DNA of 64,000 nt. It comes from Polaribacter sp. ALD11 (GTDB taxonomy: Bacteria; Bacteroidota; Bacteroidia; Flavobacteriales; Flavobacteriaceae). Numbering within the stretch: the first letter of the stretch is position 1; the number at the start of each line of letters is the position of its first letter. Position numbers and translations under genes: made by a program. Below, piece by piece: positions 36,269 through 45,073 of the stretch. The stretch is from positions 35,001 to 99,000 of the forward strand of contig NZ_CP025119.1 of assembly GCF_002831685.1 (NCBI RefSeq), given 5' to 3'. Below the pieces are notes generated by a model. It did not search any database, was not told the origin of the DNA, and saw only the letters and a list, made by a program, of their open reading frames with translations.

Positions 36269-37453
36269 TTATTGATCATAGGTAATATAGGTAGAAACCA
36301 ACCAATGATTCAATTTGTCTCCATCTACAGGTGTTGCTGGTATTTTTATTTTTAATGTATGAGTTCCTGCTTTTAAATCTCCTAAATTAACAACCATAGG
36401 TGCTACCGAAGAGCCCGGGCACCAATTTGATCTTGATAAATCTGAAGAAGCAATGCGCTCTTCAATTTCTTTTATTTGATAAGATCTTGTTTTTGAATCT
36501 ATATAAGAAGCAGAGTCTTTTCTTAGCCACACGCCAGAAGTAGGATTGAACCTTCTAAAAGAGGCACAGTCATCTCTCCACGGAATCGTGTCTAAAACAA
36601 GTGTATTATTAAAATAAACGCTATTTTTAATTTTAATAAACTCATCGCCGCCACTATGCCCTCCATGACCTGTTGTGATGTAATGTAATTTTACATTTTT
36701 AATGTCTTTTTTTAAATTGATGGTTTTCTCTAAGTCATTATGAGCAAAATTATCTGGTATCTGCTGTCCACCAACATAAGGTACCGTATTTACTAAAGGC
36801 AGTACAAAGACTTTTCGCTGTTTTCTATTTGAATATGTAAGCTCTAAATCAAAATTATAACCTTCCGAGGTCCAAGAATCTATCCAGACACCTACATAAA
36901 ACGTTCCGGTAACTAAGCTTTCTAAATTTGTAACATCTTGTTCCCAAACAACTTGTTTTTCCCAATTAGGAATATAAACGGGTCTTCTGTATTTTACTTT
37001 ATTGTCGCTGTAATGGCCAACACCAAAAGGAGTCATAAACCTCATTAACTCTATAACTGGATTATAATTGTCTCCTGAAACTAAACCAGCATATGTACCA
37101 TCTATATAAGAATCCTTAGGGAATTTCCCCTCTTTTTCCGTAATAGAAAGGATAGAAAGTTTTTTAGGATCTGAAACCACAAAACAAGATCCAGACTTAT
37201 CCCAACGATCTCCGTTAGAACGCACTGTTATTTTTACTTTTACATCTGTACCACTTATAAAGGTAGGAATCGTTACTTTTTTATACACCAAACGGCCGCT
37301 CATTAAACGAACTGCTTCTGTATCTAGTCCTTTTTTACCTCCAAAATTTAAAGGCTGTTTATTGAATACATTAATTTTAGTACTGTTTTCTTGAGCAATT
37401 ATATTAGCACAAAACGCCAGCAAATAGATTACTATAATATTTTTAAACTTCAT
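36269..37453 (-). CDS. PNGase F-like peptide-N-glycanase
   Basis: Exported amidase expected to cut the bond between Asn and the first GlcNAc, releasing whole N-glycans. The ATG at 37453 starts a signal peptide (MKFKNIIVIYLLAFCANIIAQ); the frame upstream opens only at a TTG. By eye, the 394-residue protein aligns with Elizabethkingia PNGase F: GDRWD near residue 85 with the region of Asp60, GGDEFIKIK with that of Glu206, and WIDSW with that of Glu118, where Asp replaces Glu. The SNWCPGSSVAP segment matches WCPG of PNGase F. The N-terminus carries about 60 extra residues. It is the last gene of the operon. Confidence 0.85.
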   Translation of the reverse strand: MKFKNIIVIYLLAFCANIIAQENSTKINVFNKQPLNFGGKKGLDTEAVRLMSGRLVYKKVTIPTFISGTDVKVKITVRSNGDRWDKSGSCFVVSDPKKLSILSITEKEGKFPKDSYIDGTYAGLVSGDNYNPVIELMRFMTPFGVGHYSDNKVKYRRPVYIPNWEKQVVWEQDVTNLESLVTGTFYVGVWIDSWTSEGYNFDLELTYSNRKQRKVFVLPLVNTVPYVGGQQIPDNFAHNDLEKTINLKKDIKNVKLHYITTGHGGHSGGDEFIKIKNSVYFNNTLVLDTIPWRDDCASFRRFNPTSGVWLRKDSASYIDSKTRSYQIKEIEERIASSDLSRSNWCPGSSVAPMVVNLGDLKAGTHTLKIKIPATPVDGDKLNHWLVSTYITYDQ

Positions 37454-37468
37454 TTTAAACAAATTAAA

Positions 37469-38314
37469 TTATTGGTTTATAAATTTTAATTCTACTAGAA
37501 CAGGTAAATGATCTGACGGATATTTACAGTCTTTAGAATCACTTAATACTGCATATTTTAACACTTTTACAGCCTCTTTACTTGTAAAAATATAATCGAT
37601 TCTATCTGAAACAGGTTTGTTAAAATTAAAACCATTGAAAGTTCCTGTTGGACCAAAAGGTTTTAATATACTTACATTTTTAGTATCATTCAAGACTTTT
37701 GAAAGTAATTGAATTGGTGCTGTTTCTGGTTTTAAATTAAAATCTCCTATAACAATTACTGGTAAATTATTGGTGTTTAATTCTTTAATTTTTTCAAGAA
37801 TTAATGCTGCACTTTTAACTCTTGCTACACTTCCAATATGATCGAAATGTGTGTTAAATACCCAAAATTGCTCGCTGTTGGTTTTGTTTTTAAAAAGTCC
37901 GTAGGTACAAATACGTTCCATGGATGCATCCCAACCAACAGAAATTTTATTAGGAGTTTCAGACAACCAAAAGGTACCTTCGTTTATGAGATTAAACTTT
38001 TCTTTATTATAAAAAACAGCACTGTATTCACCTTTCGTTTTACCGTCATCACGTCCAATTCCTATATAAGAATAATTCGTGAAAACACTATCTAAAAACT
38101 GAACTTGATGCTGTAGACCTTCTTGAATTCCGAAAACATCTGGATTGTTATATGAAATCTGATCCGTTAAAAAAACGTTTCTCTTAGACCATTGATTTTC
38201 GCCGTCGTTTGAATTATCATATCTAATATTATAGGTCATTATTTTATAGACTTCTTTTTCCGAAGTGCAAGAAAATGAAAAACATACTAAAAGTAAAATA
38301 ACTATTTTTTTCAT
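37469..38314 (-). CDS. Endonuclease/exonuclease/phosphatase-fold lipoprotein
   Basis: A 281-residue lipoprotein (lipobox FSFSCTSE) with the DNase I-like metal-dependent fold. Motifs are MTYNIRYDN, GIQEGLQHQ with the metal Glu, NTHFDHIG, VIGDFNLKPE near residue 190, and the terminal SDHLPVLVE. Members of this fold in exported carbohydrate loci are thought to be sugar or lipid phosphatases rather than nucleases. Here it sits between the GH97 and PNGase genes (gaps of 1 and 15 bases), so a phosphomonoesterase acting on phosphorylated glycans is a reasonable guess. Confidence 0.85.
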   Translation of the reverse strand: MKKIVILLLVCFSFSCTSEKEVYKIMTYNIRYDNSNDGENQWSKRNVFLTDQISYNNPDVFGIQEGLQHQVQFLDSVFTNYSYIGIGRDDGKTKGEYSAVFYNKEKFNLINEGTFWLSETPNKISVGWDASMERICTYGLFKNKTNSEQFWVFNTHFDHIGSVARVKSAALILEKIKELNTNNLPVIVIGDFNLKPETAPIQLLSKVLNDTKNVSILKPFGPTGTFNGFNFNKPVSDRIDYIFTSKEAVKVLKYAVLSDSKDCKYPSDHLPVLVELKFINQ

Positions 38315-38315
38315 A

Positions 38316-40343
38316 TTATTTATTTATTGGTGTAAATCGGATAGCTTGTCCACCACCAGCAGCTAACTTTATATTAAGATTGGTTTTTGAAGTCACTTCT
38401 TTTTTTAGAATATCAATTTCTGTCGGATTGGTTTCCCAGTCTGCATTCGTACCATCGGCATAGATTTGAGCGATGTATGTTTTATTTTCTTCAAGAAAAC
38501 TTAATTCTATATTTAATTCTCTTTGGCTCTCATCTGTAATGCTTCCTAAAAACCAATCATCACTATTTTTATCTTTTCTAACAATGGTTATGTAATCTCC
38601 TATTTTTCCATTAATCATTTTTGAAAACTCCCAATCTGTAGCAACATCTTCAATAAATTTAAAAGCAGGTTGATTTTCATAATTCTCTATCAAATCAGAT
38701 GCCATTTGCATTGGACTATACAACACAACAAATAAAGCTAATTGCTTTGCTAATGTTGTATTTACCCTGGAAGTCCCATCATCTAAATCATTCCATTTGA
38801 CTCTGTTTTTAGCGTTTTTATATAAAATATCAAATACACCAGGTGTATAATCTATTGGTCCTGCTAAACCTCTTGTAAAAGGCAAAATTGTATAATGTTC
38901 TGGCGGATTCCCAGAACTCCAAGCATTCCATTCCATACCTCTAGTACCTTCACGAGTCATCATATTTGGATAGGTCCTTCTTATTCCTGTGGGTTTAATC
39001 GGCTCATGAGCATCAATCATAATTTTATATTTAGCAGCAGTTTTAACAACCTCTCTATAATGGTTTACCATAAACTGCCCATGATGAAATTGACCTTTTG
39101 TTTGAATGCCTCCTGCGTAACCCGTTTTTACAGCTTTAACCCCCAATTGTTGATACATTGAAAAAATAGGGTCTAATTTATTTTCAAAAGATTGTGCGGC
39201 CCCACCAGTTTCAACATGACCAATAAATGAAATGTTTTTTTCAGTAGCATAGTTTGTAACTTCTTTCAAATTAAAATCGTCGTAAGGTGTTACAAAATCG
39301 AAAGCATCCTTCTTTCCCCAATTTTCCCAACCTGTGTTCCAGCCTTCAACTAAAACACCTTTAATTTTATGTTTGTCTGCAAAATCGATATATTTCTTTG
39401 TTTCTTCGGTTGTTGCTCCATGTCTTTCACCTAAAGTCCAAGTTTGTGTTCCCAAGTGCATTCCCCACCAAATTCCTATATATTTCATAGGTTCAATCCA
39501 AGACACATTTTCAATTTTATTCGGTTCATTTAAATTCAAAATTAAATTAGACTCCACTAAATCTTTTGCATTGTCTGTTATTTGAATGGTACGCCAAGGA
39601 GAAACCATTGGTGTTTTTGCTTTTACTTTAACACCATTTGGCCACGGTACCAAATCACTTTTAAAAGAAAATGAGGCCGCTTCATTTTTCTTTAAAGTCA
39701 TGCCTGCATAATTTGTTAAATTCGCTTCATGAATACTTATAAAATTACCAGCTTCCGTTTCTAATGTTATTGGTGTATTTGCTGACTCAATTTCATTTAA
39801 AGATGCATTTTTATAGAGTGTTTCGTATGATTCAAAATTTGCAGGAATATACCAGCCACTATGGTTTTTTACGAAATTAAATTCCGTTAATTCTTGTGTA
39901 ATTAGAAGACTGTCTATATTTTTTTGTTTAGGAATTTCATACCGAAACCCAATACCATCATTGTATATTTTAAAGTAAAGATTCAGTTTTCTTTTGAATC
40001 CATCTTTTTCTTGTAAGCAAATTAATAGTTGATTGTAATTATCTTCTATTACACTTTTTTCTCCCCAAACAGTAGTCCATTTGGTGTTGGATTGTGTAAT
40101 GCTATAATCTGTTACTATAAAGTTTTTAGATAAAGGATTTGCATTTTTAAATTCGTACCCTAATTTTGAGGGATTTATAATTACAGAATCTTTAAAATTA
40201 ACCGTGTAATATATCCCTTGACTCGTATTTACAGAGACCTTAATTTTATTATCAGGAGATTCAATTTTTAAAACCTTTTCACTAGAGCAGCTTATTAGTG
40301 TTAAATTAAATAAGAATAACACAGTCCATTTTTTTAATTTCAT
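38316..40343 (-). CDS. GH97 family alpha-glucosidase-like lipoprotein
   Basis: A 675-residue periplasmic lipoprotein (lipobox LTLISCSSE). The N-terminal beta-sandwich (residues 25-280) precedes a catalytic barrel with GVLVEGWNTGWENWG, GHVETGGAAQSFE, and the SusB-like region IDAHEPIKPTGIRRTYPN followed by MTREGTRGMEWNAW. The site where retaining GH97 alpha-galactosidases carry a nucleophilic Asp reads VKTGYAGG, as in the inverting SusB type. That predicts an inverting alpha-glucosidase. In this operon it could remove terminal glucose from N-glycans or another alpha-linked cap. Confidence 0.9.
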   Translation of the reverse strand: MKLKKWTVLFLFNLTLISCSSEKVLKIESPDNKIKVSVNTSQGIYYTVNFKDSVIINPSKLGYEFKNANPLSKNFIVTDYSITQSNTKWTTVWGEKSVIEDNYNQLLICLQEKDGFKRKLNLYFKIYNDGIGFRYEIPKQKNIDSLLITQELTEFNFVKNHSGWYIPANFESYETLYKNASLNEIESANTPITLETEAGNFISIHEANLTNYAGMTLKKNEAASFSFKSDLVPWPNGVKVKAKTPMVSPWRTIQITDNAKDLVESNLILNLNEPNKIENVSWIEPMKYIGIWWGMHLGTQTWTLGERHGATTEETKKYIDFADKHKIKGVLVEGWNTGWENWGKKDAFDFVTPYDDFNLKEVTNYATEKNISFIGHVETGGAAQSFENKLDPIFSMYQQLGVKAVKTGYAGGIQTKGQFHHGQFMVNHYREVVKTAAKYKIMIDAHEPIKPTGIRRTYPNMMTREGTRGMEWNAWSSGNPPEHYTILPFTRGLAGPIDYTPGVFDILYKNAKNRVKWNDLDDGTSRVNTTLAKQLALFVVLYSPMQMASDLIENYENQPAFKFIEDVATDWEFSKMINGKIGDYITIVRKDKNSDDWFLGSITDESQRELNIELSFLEENKTYIAQIYADGTNADWETNPTEIDILKKEVTSKTNLNIKLAAGGGQAIRFTPINK

Positions 40344-40370
40344 CTTTTTTATTGATTTAAAAACAAATTA

Positions 40371-42599
40371 TTATTTTAAATTAAACTGAACTTTAGAAGC
40401 ATTCGTTAACGTTTCATGACTTATAAAAAAAGCTTTTTTAGTTTTTCCATCAACAGTAAACGATTTTAAATTTCCTTTTCCATTTTTTTCTATAACCAAA
40501 GTTTTATTCTTGTAATATCTTGTGTCTAAATGAATCGTTATCTTATCGAATCTTGGAGTTGTAATTGTGTACATAGGATCTGCAGGAGAAACCGGATATA
40601 TTCCCATCATGCTATAAATTAACCACGCAGACATGGTTCCTGTATCATCGTTTCCAGGTAAACCAGCAGGTTTATTTGTAAAATACTCATTAATTAAATT
40701 GGTAACACGTTGTTGTGTTTTCCATTCATATCCTTTTGCATAGTTGTATAAATATGGGTAAGCAATATCCGGTTCATTCGCCATATCAAATTGTTTTTTC
40801 TCAAAAACCTCATCTAATTTAGCAACGTATTCTTTTTTACCGCCCATCGATTTCATTAAATATTTTGTATCATGCGCAACCATAAAAGTATACTGCCACG
40901 AATTTCCTTCAATAAACCCTACGTTTTTTTCGAAATTAGCACCTTGATTAGGATTAAAAGGCGAATGCCATGAACCATCATCATTTTTTGGACGCAATAA
41001 ATTAAATTCCTTGTCAAAGAAACTTCTATAGGAAACAGCACGATTAGAAAATAATTTATAATCTTTTTTCTTCCCTAATTTATTTGCCAATTGTGCGATT
41101 GCAAAATCACTGATGTTATATTCTTGTGTTGTTGAAACAGAACCGCTATTGGTTGTTTTTGTTGATAAATATCCGTTCTTTATATAATCTTTAATTCCTG
41201 GCCTTAACGGGTTGTTTTCTAGTTGTGTAGCGCTTTTTCGCATGGCTTCATACGCTTTTTCAATATCAAAATCTTGTATGCCTCTTAAATACGTATCTGC
41301 TAGAATAATTCCTGCAGGATCACCAACCATTGTGGTTGTTTCGGTTGCATTCAGTTCCCATTTAGGTAACCATCCGCTTTCATCATAAATGTTCAGCATA
41401 CTTTTTACCATATCCGATTGTTGTTTTGGATAGATCAAAGACATTAAAGAATGAAGGTTTCTATAGGTATCCCAAAAAGAAAATACGGTAAATCGTGTTC
41501 CGTCAGTTTTTGCAGTTTCGCGTTTTCCCATTGTTGGATATTCGCCATTCACATCATTTAACGTATTCGGGTGAATTAATGTGTGGTACAACGCTGTATA
41601 AAAAATAGTTTTATCATCTTTTGTTCCGCCTTCTACTTCAACTTTAGATAATAATTGATTCCATTGTGAAGCAGTATTTTTATAGATAGCATCAAATGAT
41701 AAATGTTGCGTTTCCTTTTCTAAATTTTCTCTGGCATTTTCTATACTAACGTAAGAAACACCAATCTTAACCTCTACTTGCGTTGGTTTTTCAAAATTAT
41801 AAGTAAAATAAGTTCCAATACTATCGCCAATAACCTCTTTTCTATAGTTTTTATAAAAGCGTTTTTTGCCATTATATCCCATCCATCGTCCTTCTACACC
41901 TTCGTTTTTTCTAGTTTTTTTCCAAACTCCAAATTCATCAGCTGGTTTACTAAATTTTGCAACAAAATAAACAGGATATGATTCTTCTGGTTTGTAATAA
42001 CAAAATGAACCCACATTACGCATGCCTTCTATTTCGGTTGGCGATACTACTTTAACCATAGCGCCTTCTTCGTTGGTTAAACCCAAGCCTAAATTGATTA
42101 AGATGTTCGATTTTCCTTTTGGAAATGAATATTTACTTACGCCAACTCTGGTGGTTGCAGTAAGTTCGGTTTTTACATCATATTTTGAAAGTTGAACACT
42201 GTAATAACCAGGTTTTGCAACCTCATTTGTATAAGTCGTTCCGTATTTTAAATGATCTGTTTCCAGTTCTCCTGTTGTAGGCATCGCTAAAATAACACCC
42301 AAATCTGGACAACCAACACCACTTAAATTTACATGAGAAAATCCGGTTAAAAAAGCATTTTCATTTACATAAGGTGTAGACAACCATTGGCTGTCTTTTT
42401 CTAACGGTAAGTTTTGTTCTCCTGCCACATTAAAAGGAGAAACACTTGCCATTCCTCTGGGTGCAATTGCGCCAGGGTTCGTAGCACCAAAATTAGAGGT
42501 TCCTATAAAAGGATTTACATAATCGATTGGTTCTTGTGTTACAGCACTAAATTGAATGCAGAAAATTGCAAATAGTGTAATTAACTGAAGCTTTTTCAT
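40371..42599 (-). CDS. GH92 alpha-mannosidase (divergent subgroup)
   Basis: A 742-residue exported GH92 enzyme, calcium-dependent exo-alpha-mannosidase family. A signal peptide ends near VTQ. The family opening DYVNPFIGTSNFG follows; the catalytic acid region reads WELNATETTTMVGDP (Glu kept) near residue 420, and the C-terminal signature is GLPGNDDTGTMSAWLIYSM, where most GH92 enzymes have GQMSAW. The usual HGNEPSHH substrate region is replaced by ANEPDIAYPYLY. These changes put it apart from the other three copies and suggest a different linkage specificity. It starts 7 bases before its upstream neighbour ends its stop, within the operon. Confidence 0.92.
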   Translation of the reverse strand: MKKLQLITLFAIFCIQFSAVTQEPIDYVNPFIGTSNFGATNPGAIAPRGMASVSPFNVAGEQNLPLEKDSQWLSTPYVNENAFLTGFSHVNLSGVGCPDLGVILAMPTTGELETDHLKYGTTYTNEVAKPGYYSVQLSKYDVKTELTATTRVGVSKYSFPKGKSNILINLGLGLTNEEGAMVKVVSPTEIEGMRNVGSFCYYKPEESYPVYFVAKFSKPADEFGVWKKTRKNEGVEGRWMGYNGKKRFYKNYRKEVIGDSIGTYFTYNFEKPTQVEVKIGVSYVSIENARENLEKETQHLSFDAIYKNTASQWNQLLSKVEVEGGTKDDKTIFYTALYHTLIHPNTLNDVNGEYPTMGKRETAKTDGTRFTVFSFWDTYRNLHSLMSLIYPKQQSDMVKSMLNIYDESGWLPKWELNATETTTMVGDPAGIILADTYLRGIQDFDIEKAYEAMRKSATQLENNPLRPGIKDYIKNGYLSTKTTNSGSVSTTQEYNISDFAIAQLANKLGKKKDYKLFSNRAVSYRSFFDKEFNLLRPKNDDGSWHSPFNPNQGANFEKNVGFIEGNSWQYTFMVAHDTKYLMKSMGGKKEYVAKLDEVFEKKQFDMANEPDIAYPYLYNYAKGYEWKTQQRVTNLINEYFTNKPAGLPGNDDTGTMSAWLIYSMMGIYPVSPADPMYTITTPRFDKITIHLDTRYYKNKTLVIEKNGKGNLKSFTVDGKTKKAFFISHETLTNASKVQFNLK

Positions 42600-42606
42600 G
42601 CTTTGT

Positions 42607-44952
42607 TTATTTTTTTGAAGTACTTAATGAATACGGTTTGTTTTTAGCCGCAGTTCCCCAATTTTTATTAGGAATATTTCCCATATTAAAATTTAGAGTT
42701 CCACCATTTTGAAGTGTATTAAACTTTATAAAAGTATTTTGATATGCCTTACCGTTTAACTGAGCGCCTTGAATATAAACATTCGTATTTGAATTATTTT
42801 TGGAAGTGATTTCAAACGTATTTCCGTTTTCTAAATGCAATGTTGCTTTTTTAAATAACGGACTTCCAATTACGTATTCATCAACTCCTGGGGTTACAGG
42901 ATAAAATCCTAATGCACTAAATACATACCATGCAGATGTTTGTCCGTTATCTTCATCACCACAGTAACCATCTGGTGTTGCCGAGTATAATTTTGTTAAA
43001 ACATCTCTCACTTTTTCTTGTGCTTTGTATGATTGATTTGTATAATTATACAAATAAATCATGTGTTGAATGGGTTGATTTCCGTGTGCATAGTTTCCCA
43101 TATTTACAATTTGCATTTCTCTAATTTCGTGAATTGTAAAACCATAATACGAAGCGTCAAACTTTGGAGGCATTTCAAAAACTTCATCTAATTTTGCAGC
43201 AAATTGTTTTTTACCTCCCATTAAATCAATAAGACCTTCGATGTCATGAAAAACAGACCAGGTATAATGCAAACTATTTCCTTCGGTAAATGCATCACCC
43301 CATTTTAAAGGATTAAACGGACTTTGAAAATTTCCATCCTCATTTTTTCCACGCATCCAATTGGTCGATGGATCAAATAAGTTTTTATAATTCATAGATT
43401 TCTCAAAGTATTTTTTAGCAATTTTAGTTTTGCCCATTTTTTCGGCCATTTGAGCAATCGTAAAATCGGCATATGCATATTCTAAAGTTCTCGCAGCATT
43501 TTCATGAATATTAACATCATAAGGAACATAGCCTAATTTATTATAATACTCTAAACCAGCTCTACCTACAGAATTTACAGGTCTACCATCTGCAACGGTT
43601 GCATTTTTAAGCATTGCTTCAAACAATATTTCGGCATCCATATTTTTTGCGCCTTTTAAAAAGGCGTCTGCAATAATAGAAGCAGAGTTAGAACCAATCA
43701 TTACATCTCTGTGCCCTGGACTTGCCCATTCTGGCAACCAACCAGATTCCTTATATGTATTAGCCAAACCTTGCATAATTTGTCCGTTTAACTCTGGATA
43801 CATCATATTAAAAAATGGAAAAACGGCTCTAAAAGTGTCCCAAAAACCATTATCGGTAAACATATAGCCAGGTAAAACTTTGCCATTGTAAGGACTATAA
43901 TGAACTACTTTATTGTTTGCATCAAATTCATAAAACTTTCTAGGGAACAATAAAACACGGTATAAAGAAGAGTAGAAGGTTCTTAAATTATCAATATTAT
44001 CATCTTCAATTTGAATTTTATTCAATTCTGTTTCCCAAGCTTGTTTTGCTTTTTTCTTTGTGTCTTCAAAAGTATCTGCTCCAATTTCCCTCGAAAGATT
44101 TAATTGTGCTTGTTCTGGACTTATAAATGAAGAAGCTACTTTTACATGAACTGTTTTTCCTTTTTCAGTTTTAAAACCTACAATAGCCCCAACATGTTCA
44201 CCTTCACTATTTACTGAATTTTCAAGCAATTGCCAACCATCAGTCCATGTGTGATTTAGTTCAAAATCGGTGTCAAATTCTGCCACAAAATAATTGTGGA
44301 AATTTTCTGGAACTCCGCCACTATTATTTCTACAATACCCAATTATTTTACGTTCTTCAGGAATAATTTTTACCATAGAACCTTTATTAAAAGCATCTAA
44401 AACAATATAAGATTTGTCAGATTCTGGAAAGGTAAATTTAAAATGTGCCGCTCTTTCTGTTGGCGCAACTTCTGCCACCACATCATAATCTGCTAAATAA
44501 ACCGAGTAATGATAAGGTTTTACGGTTTCTGCTTTATGAGAAAACCAAGATTGCCTTTCATCTTCCTGAAACTTTAAATCTCCTGTAACTGCCATCAACG
44601 AAAAGGCAGCGTAATCATTAACCCACGGACTTGGTTGATGCGTTTGTTTGATTCCTCTAATTTTATTTTCATCGTATTTGTAGGTCCAACCATCACCCAT
44701 TTTAGACGTCATTGGCGTCCAAAAATTCATTGCCCAAGGAGTTGCAATAGCAGGGTAGGTGTTACCGTTAGATAAATCGAAAGAAGAATCTGTTCCCATT
44801 AAAGGGTTCACAAAATCGACTAAATCTTTACTTTCTATATAAGAGCTGTTTTGTGCTTTCAAATTTGTATTCACACAAAACAACAGTATCATTAAAATCC
44901 ACGAATATTTGAAAATCATTTTTGGCATATCATTCTTATTAATTTTATTCAT
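42607..44952 (-). CDS. GH92 family protein lacking the usual catalytic acid
   Basis: An exported GH92 protein of about 781 residues. The start is taken at the ATG at 44952 (MNKINKNDMPKMIFKYSW); an earlier frame start at 44973 would lie inside an intergenic repeat. The opening DFVNPLMGTDSSFD and the signature GDEDNGQTSAWYVFSALGFY identify the family. At the catalytic acid position, where the other three copies have NET, it reads WASPGHRDVMIG, without Glu. The substrate region is HGNQPIQH rather than HGNEPSHH. In one characterised GH92 branch acting on mannose-1-phospho-6-mannose the acid is also lost, so a phosphomannose substrate is possible. The protein may alternatively act on another activated linkage or be inactive. 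Confidence 0.9.
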   Translation of the reverse strand: MNKINKNDMPKMIFKYSWILMILLFCVNTNLKAQNSSYIESKDLVDFVNPLMGTDSSFDLSNGNTYPAIATPWAMNFWTPMTSKMGDGWTYKYDENKIRGIKQTHQPSPWVNDYAAFSLMAVTGDLKFQEDERQSWFSHKAETVKPYHYSVYLADYDVVAEVAPTERAAHFKFTFPESDKSYIVLDAFNKGSMVKIIPEERKIIGYCRNNSGGVPENFHNYFVAEFDTDFELNHTWTDGWQLLENSVNSEGEHVGAIVGFKTEKGKTVHVKVASSFISPEQAQLNLSREIGADTFEDTKKKAKQAWETELNKIQIEDDNIDNLRTFYSSLYRVLLFPRKFYEFDANNKVVHYSPYNGKVLPGYMFTDNGFWDTFRAVFPFFNMMYPELNGQIMQGLANTYKESGWLPEWASPGHRDVMIGSNSASIIADAFLKGAKNMDAEILFEAMLKNATVADGRPVNSVGRAGLEYYNKLGYVPYDVNIHENAARTLEYAYADFTIAQMAEKMGKTKIAKKYFEKSMNYKNLFDPSTNWMRGKNEDGNFQSPFNPLKWGDAFTEGNSLHYTWSVFHDIEGLIDLMGGKKQFAAKLDEVFEMPPKFDASYYGFTIHEIREMQIVNMGNYAHGNQPIQHMIYLYNYTNQSYKAQEKVRDVLTKLYSATPDGYCGDEDNGQTSAWYVFSALGFYPVTPGVDEYVIGSPLFKKATLHLENGNTFEITSKNNSNTNVYIQGAQLNGKAYQNTFIKFNTLQNGGTLNFNMGNIPNKNWGTAAKNKPYSLSTSKK

Positions 44953-44968
44953 ATTTGATAATATTAAC

Positions 44969-45051
44969 GTCATTGGGAACGTAGTGAAATAATCTCATAA
45001 TTGAAAAGTAGACTAAAAGATTCCTCCTCGTACCTCGTTCGGAATCACAAA
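44969..45051. repeat. Palindromic intergenic repeat inside the N-glycan operon
   Basis: GTCATTGGGAACGTAGTGAA (from 44969) forms an imperfect inverted repeat with AGATTCCTCCTCGTACCTCG and TTCGGAATCAC (45021-45051). This is another repeat type I recall from flavobacterial genomes. It lies in the 121-base gap between the GH29 and GH92 genes, the largest in the operon, and could be an RNA processing or partial termination point. Confidence 0.6.
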
Positions 45052-45073
45052 AATTACTTCTCAATTCTATTTT

